A DNA stretch of 14,131 bases from Elusimicrobia bacterium RIFCSPHIGHO2_02_FULL_57_9 (lineage in GTDB: Bacteria > Elusimicrobiota > Elusimicrobia > UBA1565 > UBA9628): positions 7,119 to 21,249 of the forward strand of contig MGUO01000031.1 of assembly GCA_001800015.1 (NCBI GenBank), read 5' to 3'. Of this stretch, positions 1-5,293 are shown piece after piece. A model generated the notes under the pieces. The model ran no database searches. It saw only the letters and a program-made list of their open reading frames with translations, and had not been told where the DNA came from. How positions within the stretch are numbered: the first letter of the stretch is position 1; the number at the start of each line of letters is the position of its first letter. Both the position numbers and the translations under genes were made by a program.

Positions 1-451
1 GCTTCGACGGCTCATCGAAGAGTTCGGCATCAACGAGGTCCTTCGAGCGGCCGGCCGCACGCTTGTTCTTTATGAAAGTGCCCTTGTCCAGATAGTAGAC
101 CGCATGTTCGCCAAACGGCCCTTCCTGACGGTTGGCCCAAATTTCTTCCCCCGTGACTCCGTCCAGCTTCGTTAGCAGGTCGATGCGAACCGGAGGATAG
201 CCCATCTGGATGACCTTTCCGGAAAGTATATCGTCTTTGGTTATACCAAGAGACTTGAAGCCGAAGTCCGCGAACGCCCGCAGCACGGCCTCCACGTTGG
301 AAGCGGTCGACCTGATCCAAAAATCGATATCGCCGGTCGCTCGCGGATATCCCAAGAAAGCCAGGGCAAAGGCACCCACGATCACAAATTCGACGTGATT
401 CCGATTGAGCGCCGCAATGAAATCCGAGAAGTCAGAGTTGACGTCGCTCAT
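1..451 (-). CDS. MNT-type nucleotidyltransferase, toxin-like (partial, C-terminus off the left edge)
   Basis: The first 150 codons are visible; the stop lies beyond the window. The protein is a Pol-beta-superfamily nucleotidyltransferase of the minimal/DUF6036-like kind. Visible features are an early hydrophobic strand with a G-A pair (residues 22-30), a D-I-D metal-binding pair at D41 and D43 inside a short G-D-I-D-F segment, a later third-carboxylate candidate in an R-I-D-L-L motif, and a C-terminal N-K-x-A-x-G-R-x-K-D-L-x-D segment typical of this group. Such proteins transfer nucleotides to RNA or protein targets and are often toxins or abortive-infection factors. The ATG overlaps the stop of the upstream helix-turn-helix gene by four bases (ATGA), so the two are probably translationally coupled. 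The toxin role is inference from family and neighbour; the substrate is unknown. Confidence 0.82.
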   Translation of the reverse strand, partial: MSDVNSDFSDFIAALNRNHVEFVIVGAFALAFLGYPRATGDIDFWIRSTASNVEAVLRAFADFGFKSLGITKDDILSGKVIQMGYPPVRIDLLTKLDGVTGEEIWANRQEGPFGEHAVYYLDKGTFIKNKRAAGRSKDLVDAELFDEPSK

Positions 452-1143
452 GCGTGGTAACCCCTCAATTGGATCGAGCGCACAATATGCGGAAGAGTCT
501 TTTGACCCGTAGCCAGATACACCTGCCGCCTAAGAAACTCCATGGCGCTGATCCGGACCTCGGGAGGTTGCGTGAGCCAGAATCGCAGGGTGTCGCGGTC
601 ATCCTCTTTTTCAACGATGCGCACGGGCAGTTGCTGATCGCGCACAACCGAGGCTCCTCCCGAAGCCCAGGTCTCCTCCCATATTTCAGCGGATGGCCGG
701 CTCATGAGACGCTCTTGCTCGGAGCGGATAAGAGCCCGGATCATCTTGTCATCAGGGAGTTGATTCTCTAAAGCCATGGTCCCCGAGACGCGCGCGATCT
801 TGCGGCGCGCGACTCCCTTGATCCGCTCGGCCAGGGCAGCCTGGGGCGACTTGAGGAACTTCGGCAGCACAACGGCTTCGCAATACATGGCGCGCAATAT
901 TCGCCTGAGCGTACTCAGCTGGACATCAACCTTGCCGATCTCGATTTTCGCCAGATGGGACTGCGGCATACCCGCCCGCTTGGCAAGCTGGGCCTGGGTC
1001 ATGTGAAGAGCGTTGCGGATCCTCCGGATGACGACATGAGGAGCGAATTCTTCCGTCGCTTCGGGGAGCTTTTTTCCGCAGGAGACTAAACGGTCCATCA
1101 TGATACGGTTGCTGACGGGAAGGCTCTCCTTTCTCAGCGACAT
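448..1143 (-). CDS. XRE-family helix-turn-helix protein, likely antitoxin/autorepressor of the nucleotidyltransferase
   Basis: This 231-residue protein has a Cro/CI-type helix-turn-helix at about residues 39-90. The recognition region has the M-T-Q-A-Q-L-A-K-R-A-G spacing followed by S-H-L-A-K-I-E-x-G-K. The C-terminal part (about 178-213) has a charged stretch and then F-W and P-P-E-V-R, ending in E-F-L-R-R-Q-V-Y. That pattern resembles, from memory, small stand-alone partners of DUF6036-like nucleotidyltransferases, so this could be a fusion of DNA binding and toxin neutralisation. The start is well supported: AGGAGAG lies seven bases before the ATG and a strong promoter lies just upstream. 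The gene overlaps the downstream nucleotidyltransferase by four bases. Autoregulation is inferred, not shown. Confidence 0.8.
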   Translation of the reverse strand: MSLRKESLPVSNRIMMDRLVSCGKKLPEATEEFAPHVVIRRIRNALHMTQAQLAKRAGMPQSHLAKIEIGKVDVQLSTLRRILRAMYCEAVVLPKFLKSPQAALAERIKGVARRKIARVSGTMALENQLPDDKMIRALIRSEQERLMSRPSAEIWEETWASGGASVVRDQQLPVRIVEKEDDRDTLRFWLTQPPEVRISAMEFLRRQVYLATGQKTLPHIVRSIQLRGYHA

Positions 1144-1172
1144 AGATGGACTCTCCTGATTGCGGTGCTTAT

Positions 1173-1201
1173 ATTTTAACCTATTTAAGCATATTTGTCA
1201 A
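1173..1201 (-). promoter_or_regulatory. Sigma70-type promoter of the HTH/nucleotidyltransferase operon
   Basis: On the minus strand a perfect TTGACA (1201-1196) is followed by exactly 17 bases and then TAAAAT (1178-1173). Transcription should begin near 1166, giving a leader of about 22 bases that contains the AGGAGAG ribosome site (1157-1151). The near-consensus strength is typical of tightly autorepressed toxin-antitoxin operons. Confidence 0.82.
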
Positions 1202-1202
1202 T

Positions 1203-1238
1203 ACATAATATATATGTTTATAAATATTAAATAAACAT
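1203..1238. promoter_or_regulatory. AT-rich inverted repeats, candidate operator
   Basis: Perfect 8-base arms ATGTTTAT (1214-1221) and ATAAACAT (1231-1238) are separated by nine bases and centred 17 bp apart. A second imperfect dyad ACATA/TATGT (1203-1207 and 1213-1217) abuts it. The block lies immediately upstream of the -35 of the helix-turn-helix gene, a plausible binding site for that protein. It also lies 45 bp upstream of the TTAAG repeats of the plus-strand promoter. Low-complexity AT sequence makes chance dyads possible. Confidence 0.4.
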
Positions 1239-1282
1239 GACACTATCGCCACGCTTGGTTCTCGAGCGCTGGAGTTTGGCAC

Positions 1283-1336
1283 TTAAGAATTATTTAAGCG
1301 GCCCTTAAGCGCGCAAACAGCCGTCCCTGTTATGCT
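1283..1336 (+). promoter_or_regulatory. Activator-type promoter with three TTAAG direct repeats at 11-bp spacing
   Basis: TTAAG begins at 1283, 1294 and 1305, so the copies are exactly one helical turn apart; the second and third are followed by C. An extended -10, TG at 1328-1329 then TATGCT at 1331-1336, starts 26 bp after the last repeat. No recognisable -35 is present (the expected place reads GC-rich). Transcription should start near 1343, giving a leader of about 22 bases that holds GGGAGG (1351-1356). The same layout recurs at 3383-3436. The 11-bp direct repeat is the hallmark of OmpR/PhoB-type activator sites; assignment to the regulator at 2665-3357 is inference. Confidence 0.72.
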
Positions 1337-1364
1337 TGAACCGAGGCGCCGGGAGGTTCTAAAA

Positions 1365-1808
1365 ATGAACGCGAAAACCATAACCTTAATCGGATTGGCC
1401 GGGCTGCTGGCAGGCTGCGGTGGAGTCAAAAGCCGGGTCAAACAGGGAAAGGTTGAGACCACCATCAACCAGGCTCCCAATCGTTCGGATTACGTGGAAG
1501 CCATCGGCATCGGGGCTTCCAATCCCGAATTGGCCACGGAAACCCAGCGCAAGGCCTTGGCCCGCGACGCGGCCATCGTCAAGGCGCAATATGAAATGCT
1601 CTCCATGATCAAGGGTGTGGAGCTAGACGGCGGCGTGACAGTGGACCGGGCCATGGAGGTCGATTCAAAGCTGGAAGCCCGGCTTAAAGAGACCATCAAG
1701 GGCGCGGAAATATTGAAAAGCGAATTCACGGCCGACAACGGCTGCGTGGTCACCTTGCGGCTTCCCAAGAAAAGACTTGAGGATATGATGGGGGTGCGCT
1801 TTCGATGA
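1365..1808 (+). CDS. LPP20/FlgP-like outer-membrane lipoprotein
   Basis: This is a 147-residue lipoprotein. The signal peptide is residues 1-17 and ends in lipobox L-A-G-C with lipidated C18. The mature part contains a VEAIGIGASNP segment and then an A-R-D-A-A-xx-K-A-Q-Y-E-M-L helix, followed by a long helical stretch and a final strand pattern ending in V-T-L-R-L-P. This is the organisation of the LPP20 family, which includes Vibrio FlgP, a lipoprotein of the outer-membrane basal-body ring. The start at 1365 is preferred over an in-frame ATG at 1332, because 1332 lies in the predicted -10 and would put 11 charged residues before the signal peptide; GGGAGG sits eight bases before 1365. The stop overlaps the next start (ATGA). 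The flagellar link is inference; no flagellar structural gene is in view. Confidence 0.8.
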   Translation: MNAKTITLIGLAGLLAGCGGVKSRVKQGKVETTINQAPNRSDYVEAIGIGASNPELATETQRKALARDAAIVKAQYEMLSMIKGVELDGGVTVDRAMEVDSKLEARLKETIKGAEILKSEFTADNGCVVTLRLPKKRLEDMMGVRFR

Positions 1809-2605
1809 GGATGCCGCGCGGCGGCCTCTGGCTGCTTATCCTGGGACTTGGCGCCTGCGCCTCTTCGTCTAAAAGAAATGCCGCTTTAAACGAAGTCGCG
1901 GTTCAAGCTGAAGGCTGGGCGGCATTTGATCCCAAGGACGAGCTCGGCAGCCGCCGGCGCGCTTTGGCCGAGGCCCAGAAAAAAGCCGTGGAGCAGCGCT
2001 TCGGGGTGTCGGTGTCGGCGCGCACTCGCGTGGACAACGCGCTGACTTCCGCGCAACGAATCATGGCCGACGTGCGGGGAACGGTCAGCCGCTACGAAGT
2101 GCTTGACGAGCGGCGCGAGGACGGCTTGCTTAAAATAAGGATCAAGGCCTTCATGCGCGAGTTTTCCTCCAAAGAAGCGCAAGCCCCCCTCCCGCCGCCC
2201 GTGCCACCCCCGGGAAACCATAAAATCGCGGTGCAGATCAAGGCCGAAGGCCCCCAGGCCTCCGATTGGGAGAGACGGGCCGCAGCGGCCCTGCGCCAAA
2301 CCCTGATGGACGAAGGCTTTTCCGTGGTTGAGACGGACGCTCAAGCGGATTTCACGGCTCAGGCTCAAGCCCGGGCTTCCCCCGTCGCCGATCCCCGGCT
2401 GGGAAGCTGGCACGCTTACCGGGCCCGCGTCACGCTCTCCGTGATCGAGTCCGCCGGTGGAGCCGTATGCTGCGAAGAAACAAAGGAAGCCTCCGCTGTC
2501 GACATTGACGCCGCCTCCGCTTCCAGCCAAGCCGTGGCCGATGCCAGTCTTTCCGCGGGCTCGTCCATAGCGCGCGAACTCTCCGCCTGGTTATGGACCC
2601 GATAA
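1805..2605 (+). CDS. FlgT-like two-domain lipoprotein
   Basis: This is a 266-residue lipoprotein. A signal peptide ends in lipobox L-G-A-C with C18 lipidated. Residues about 30-118 read V-Q-A-E-G-W-A, then S-R-R-R-A-L-A-E-A-Q-K-K-A-V-E-Q with a following V-S-V-S-A-R-T-R-V-D-N-A and G-T-V-S-R-Y. This resembles the N-terminal domain of Vibrio FlgT, an H-ring protein of the flagellar basal body. A proline-rich linker (about 128-137) leads to a C-terminal domain with an alpha/beta pattern I cannot assign to a family. The gene overlaps the LPP20-like gene by four bases, so the two products are probably made in a fixed ratio. FlgT similarity is by pattern memory and should be treated as moderate. 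Confidence 0.7.
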   Translation: MRMPRGGLWLLILGLGACASSSKRNAALNEVAVQAEGWAAFDPKDELGSRRRALAEAQKKAVEQRFGVSVSARTRVDNALTSAQRIMADVRGTVSRYEVLDERREDGLLKIRIKAFMREFSSKEAQAPLPPPVPPPGNHKIAVQIKAEGPQASDWERRAAAALRQTLMDEGFSVVETDAQADFTAQAQARASPVADPRLGSWHAYRARVTLSVIESAGGAVCCEETKEASAVDIDAASASSQAVADASLSAGSSIARELSAWLWTR

Positions 2606-2640
2606 ATCCAGTGGCGCGGGCATTGCGAAATGAGTTATAT

Positions 2641-2646
2641 TATAAT
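2641..2646 (+). promoter_or_regulatory. Perfect -10 hexamer TATAAT before the OmpR-family regulator gene
   Basis: TATAAT sits in an abrupt AT-rich island (about 2632-2661) in otherwise GC-rich DNA, 19 bases before the GTG at 2665. No convincing -35 is present at 16-18 bp. Transcription from it would begin near 2653, giving a leader of about 12 bases without a Shine-Dalgarno sequence. It supports treating the region as non-coding rather than as an N-terminal extension. Confidence 0.5.
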
Positions 2647-2664
2647 TCTTATAAAAATAAACTC

Positions 2665-3357
2665 GTGGCTCAGAAAATCCTGGTCGTTGACGATGACACA
2701 GCCGTGCTTAACGTCGTCAAAAAATATTTGACGAGCAAAGGCTTGGCTGCCGTCATCACGGACAACGGCTCGGAAGGCCTTCTTCTCGTGCGCGAATCGA
2801 AACCCGATCTTATTCTGGTTGACGCGGAGATGCCCGGCCTCGACGGCTATGCCGTCTGCCGGGTTCTTAAGAAGGAAGCCGCCACCCGCTCCATACCGGT
2901 CATCATCATGTCCGGCCGCAAAATCGAGGAAAAAGACATCCTTTCCGGCTTTGAAGGCGGCGCTGACGATTATATCTGCAAGCCCTTTTCCCTGCCCGTG
3001 CTCATGGCCCGCATCCAGGCGGTATTAAGGCGCTATGAAACTTCTTGCGCCCAAATGCCGAAGCTCAAGAAATGCGGCATCGAGCTGGACCCGGCGGGAC
3101 GGACCGTCAAATTGGGCAATAAGCTGTTGTCGCTGACCCGCAAGGAATTCGATCTGCTGTCTACCTTAATTGGCAAGGCCGGCAGGGTTTTAAACACCAC
3201 TTATCTGCTGGAAACGGTCTGGGGCTACGATCCCGCCGATTACAACGATCCCGGCACCGTCGAGGTGCATGTCTCCCACCTGCGCAAGAAACTGGGCCCG
3301 AAAGTCGCCAAGCATATCATCAGCGTCACCGGCCATGGCTATAAATTTGAAGACTAA
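2665..3357 (+). CDS. OmpR/PhoB-family DNA-binding response regulator
   Basis: This 230-residue regulator has a receiver domain at residues 1-122. It shows the acidic pocket D9-D10-D11, phospho-acceptor D53 in L-V-D-A-E-M-P-G, a switch Ser in I-I-M-S-G and Lys in C-K-P-F. The C-terminal winged helix (about 130-230) shows L-T-x-K-E-F-D-L-L, V-W-G-Y, T-V-E-V-H-V-S-H-L-R-K-K-L and G-H-G-Y-K-F. The GTG start is inferred: an upstream in-frame ATG at 2593 overlaps the previous gene but would add 24 residues encoded by an AT-rich promoter-like island, while family members begin a few residues before the first strand. Neither start has a good ribosome site. No kinase lies beside it on this strand. It is the best candidate to bind the TTAAG repeats at 1283 and 3383. 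Confidence 0.9.
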   Translation: MAQKILVVDDDTAVLNVVKKYLTSKGLAAVITDNGSEGLLLVRESKPDLILVDAEMPGLDGYAVCRVLKKEAATRSIPVIIMSGRKIEEKDILSGFEGGADDYICKPFSLPVLMARIQAVLRRYETSCAQMPKLKKCGIELDPAGRTVKLGNKLLSLTRKEFDLLSTLIGKAGRVLNTTYLLETVWGYDPADYNDPGTVEVHVSHLRKKLGPKVAKHIISVTGHGYKFED

Positions 3358-3385
3358 GCCCCAAGACGCCTAGTCTTCAAATTTA
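3342..3385. terminator. 15-bp perfect inverted repeat over the regulator's stop codon
   Basis: The arms TAAATTTGAAGACTA (3342-3356) and TAGTCTTCAAATTTA (3371-3385) are exact reverse complements, separated by 14 bases. The left arm encodes the last residues and part of the stop codon of the response regulator. The right arm runs into the first TTAAG copy of the next promoter. No U-tract follows, so it is not a textbook rho-independent terminator. It could still act as an mRNA 3' end or stability element, or as a protein-binding dyad. The symmetry itself is plainly seen; the role is inference. Confidence 0.55.
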
Positions 3386-3436
3386 AGCACTCCTTAAGCC
3401 CCGATTAAGTGTTCTTACAGTTCTTACTGCTATCCT
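3383..3436 (+). promoter_or_regulatory. Second activator-type promoter with three TTAAG direct repeats at 11-bp spacing
   Basis: TTAAG begins at 3383, 3394 and 3405; the first two are followed by C, the third by T. An extended -10, TG at 3428-3429 then TATCCT at 3431-3436, starts 26 bp after the last repeat, exactly as at 1283-1336. No good -35 is present. A 7-base direct repeat TTCTTAC (3412 and 3421) lies between the boxes and the -10. The expected transcription start, about seven bases past the -10, falls on or beside the ATG at 3443. Confidence 0.74.
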
Positions 3437-3442
3437 CATGGC

Positions 3443-4330
3443 ATGAAAAAACCAATCCTCGGTCTCTCGATTTTCATCCTAGCCCTGGCCTCATCCCCTG
3501 TCCCGGTCGTGGCTAGCGACCGGGGCGGATTTAAGGCTATGGCTAAGGAACTCCCCCGGGCAGCTTTAGCTGCCCGGGTGCAGCGCGTAGCCGTGCTTCC
3601 CTTCGTGCCCGCCCAAAATAATTCGGTTGAGGACGGCTGGCGCATCTCGGAGAAATTAGTGACGCAATTGGTGCGCCTGGGAAAAATCGAGGCGCTCGAA
3701 CGCTCTCTGTTGAGCAAACTGCTAGATGAGCATCAATTAGGCAAAACCGGGGTGCTGGATCCCACCATGCTGCGCAAATTAGGACGGGTGGCGGCGGCGG
3801 ACGGAATCATCACGGGCAGCTTCGCGGTGATAGGCCCGAATATCGTGGTCAACGCGCGGCTCATCAACCTGGAAACGGGCGTCATCATCGCCGCTTGCGA
3901 GCGGGAGGTGGAGCGGGAATGGACCAGAGGCCTCCTGGCTCATTCCAACCAGCCTTTGTTCGTGCCGGCTCCCGAATTTACGGTTGAGGTTCCGCAGATT
4001 GCGCAAGAAGAATCCCTCGAGCTTAAAGATTCGCCGGGGGAGGATTCCTGCGCCGCGGCCCCGCTGCGCATAGACCGGATGGAAAATCAAATACTGGAGC
4101 TTAAAGCCCGCTACTGGGCGCGACGGCTTAAGAAAGGTCTTTCCTCCTCCAGCCTCAAATACAATCCCGGCTCAACCATCTCCGATCCGGAGCTTAAACA
4201 GCAGTTCTACGAGCGGATGAAGGCCTGGTACGCCCAGGATTCAGTGCCGGAATTAACGCCCTCCGAGCTCAAGCGGTTCGTGGCCGTGGATCAAAAGGCC
4301 CTTTCGCTTTACCGTAAATGCGGAATATAA
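3443..4330 (+). CDS. FlgO/CsgG-like secreted protein
   Basis: This 295-residue protein has a Sec signal peptide (residues 1-25, cleavage near V-V-A-S) without a lipobox. Residues about 46-156 form a FlgO/CsgG-type domain: R-V-A-V-L-P-F opening strand, a helix with W-R-I-S-E-K-L-V-T-Q-L, a K-I-E-A-L-E-R-S segment, A-A-A-D-G-I-I-T-G-S-F and V-N-A-R-L-I-N-L-E-T-G-V. Vibrio FlgO and curli-secretion CsgG share this fold, but both are usually lipoproteins, unlike this one. A charged, helical C-terminal region (about 208-295) is unassigned. There is no Shine-Dalgarno before the ATG, and an ATG at 3438 is followed at once by a stop, so a leaderless start is likely. A receiver-GGDEF gene follows after 15 bases and is probably co-transcribed. 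Confidence 0.78.
   Translation: MKKPILGLSIFILALASSPVPVVASDRGGFKAMAKELPRAALAARVQRVAVLPFVPAQNNSVEDGWRISEKLVTQLVRLGKIEALERSLLSKLLDEHQLGKTGVLDPTMLRKLGRVAAADGIITGSFAVIGPNIVVNARLINLETGVIIAACEREVEREWTRGLLAHSNQPLFVPAPEFTVEVPQIAQEESLELKDSPGEDSCAAAPLRIDRMENQILELKARYWARRLKKGLSSSSLKYNPGSTISDPELKQQFYERMKAWYAQDSVPELTPSELKRFVAVDQKALSLYRKCGI
3555..3578. repeat. GC-rich near-perfect palindrome inside the FlgO-like gene
   Basis: Arms CCCGGGCAGCT (3555-3565) and AGCTGCCCGGG (3568-3578) flank a two-base TT centre. In RNA this gives a stem of about ten pairs with a four-base loop, roughly 110 bases after the predicted 5' end. It encodes the segment R-A-A-L-A-A-R just before the FlgO-like domain. It may influence translation or be a codon-level accident in alanine-rich sequence. 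Confidence 0.5.
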
Positions 4331-4345
4331 GAACGGGGGAAAAGC

Positions 4346-5293
4346 ATGGAACAGAGAATACTGGTCGCCGACGATGAAGAAAGCATCCGCAAGCTGCTGA
4401 GCCGGAGCCTGGAAAATCCCTATCATGTCTCCACCGCTTCCAACGGCCGCGACGCCTTGGCATTAGCCGAGCGCGAAAATTTCGATCTCATCTTGCTCGA
4501 TATCAACATGCCGGGCAAAACCGGCTGGGAAGTGCTCAAGGAGCTGCGCCAGGATATCCAGACCCGCACCACCCCGGTGATTCTATTGACAGGCAACGGG
4601 GGGACGGCCGACAAGGTGGAAGGGCTTAACAACGGAGCGGACGATTATGTCACCAAGCCTTTCGCTTTGGAGGAGCTTCGCGCGCGGGTCGACGGCGTTC
4701 TGCGCAGAAACCGCCTGGATGTCTGCGCCAATCCCTTGACCAAGCTGCCTGGAAACCCCGCCATAGAGGAAGAGGTCAACCGCCGCATCCACGCAAACAT
4801 CCCCTTCGCGTTTTTCTACATCGATATAGACCGCTTCAAGTCCTTTAACGACGCCTATGGTTTTGCCCGGGGAGACGCGGCGATCCGCCGCACGGCCGGC
4901 CTGATCACCGAAAGCCTCAAGTCCCAAGGCAGCCGGGAGGATTTCGCGGGGCATATCGGCGGCGATGATTTCGTCGTAATCTGCGAGCCGCAACGCGCTC
5001 CCCACATCGTCATCAAAATAACCTCCGATTTCGACGAGCAGGCGCCGCTGCTTTACGATTGCTCGGATCGCCGCCGCGGTTATGTCGAAACCGCCAACCG
5101 CACGGGCCAGTTCGAGCGCTTCGCCCTGGTCACACTCTCAGTCGGCATCGTCACCACCGAAGCCAGGAATCTGGACCATTACGGCAAAGCCGTCATGATC
5201 GCCTCCGAGATGAAAAGCCATTTAAAGCGCCAGGCCCCCCGGGGCCTCAGCCGCTTCGCCTTCGACCGCAGGAAGGACTCTTATCCAACTTAA
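4346..5293 (+). CDS. Receiver-GGDEF response regulator with a variant GGDDF active site
   Basis: This 315-residue protein has a receiver domain at residues 1-122 with D9-D10, phospho-acceptor D52 in L-L-D-I-N-M-P and K104 in T-K-P-F. The GGDEF-type domain (about 128-300) opens with L-T-K-L-P-G-N. It shows metal-site D160 in Y-I-D-I-D-R-F-K, guanine-contact N168 and D177, and signature G-G-D-D-F at 205-209 in place of GGDEF or GGEEF. The product-inhibition RxxD site is not kept: the residue three before the Asp is Ser. A longer segment than usual follows the signature before the L-S-V-G-I-V strand. It may make c-di-GMP or be a degenerate nucleotide-binding output. A G-rich ribosome site precedes the ATG. 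It ends overlapping the convergent kinase gene by four bases. Confidence 0.87.
   Translation: MEQRILVADDEESIRKLLSRSLENPYHVSTASNGRDALALAERENFDLILLDINMPGKTGWEVLKELRQDIQTRTTPVILLTGNGGTADKVEGLNNGADDYVTKPFALEELRARVDGVLRRNRLDVCANPLTKLPGNPAIEEEVNRRIHANIPFAFFYIDIDRFKSFNDAYGFARGDAAIRRTAGLITESLKSQGSREDFAGHIGGDDFVVICEPQRAPHIVIKITSDFDEQAPLLYDCSDRRRGYVETANRTGQFERFALVTLSVGIVTTEARNLDHYGKAVMIASEMKSHLKRQAPRGLSRFAFDRRKDSYPT

Noticed and set aside
30..320. Minus-strand 96-codon frame in the left edge region
   Set aside because: Out of frame with the clear nucleotidyltransferase, and has no family signal.
1195..1224. Possible plus-strand promoter TTGTCA-18 bp-TATAAA overlapping the antitoxin promoter
   Set aside because: Imperfect hexamers in AT-rich DNA where such matches arise easily; the extended -10 at 1328-1336 explains the downstream gene better.
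1332..1364. In-frame ATG upstream of the LPP20-like gene
   Set aside because: It overlaps the predicted -10, and the ribosome site points to the ATG at 1365.
2593..2664. ATG-started extension of the OmpR-family regulator
   Set aside because: It covers an AT-rich island with a perfect TATAAT and gives residues unlike a receiver N-terminus. It cannot be fully excluded, as the GTG at 2665 lacks a ribosome site.
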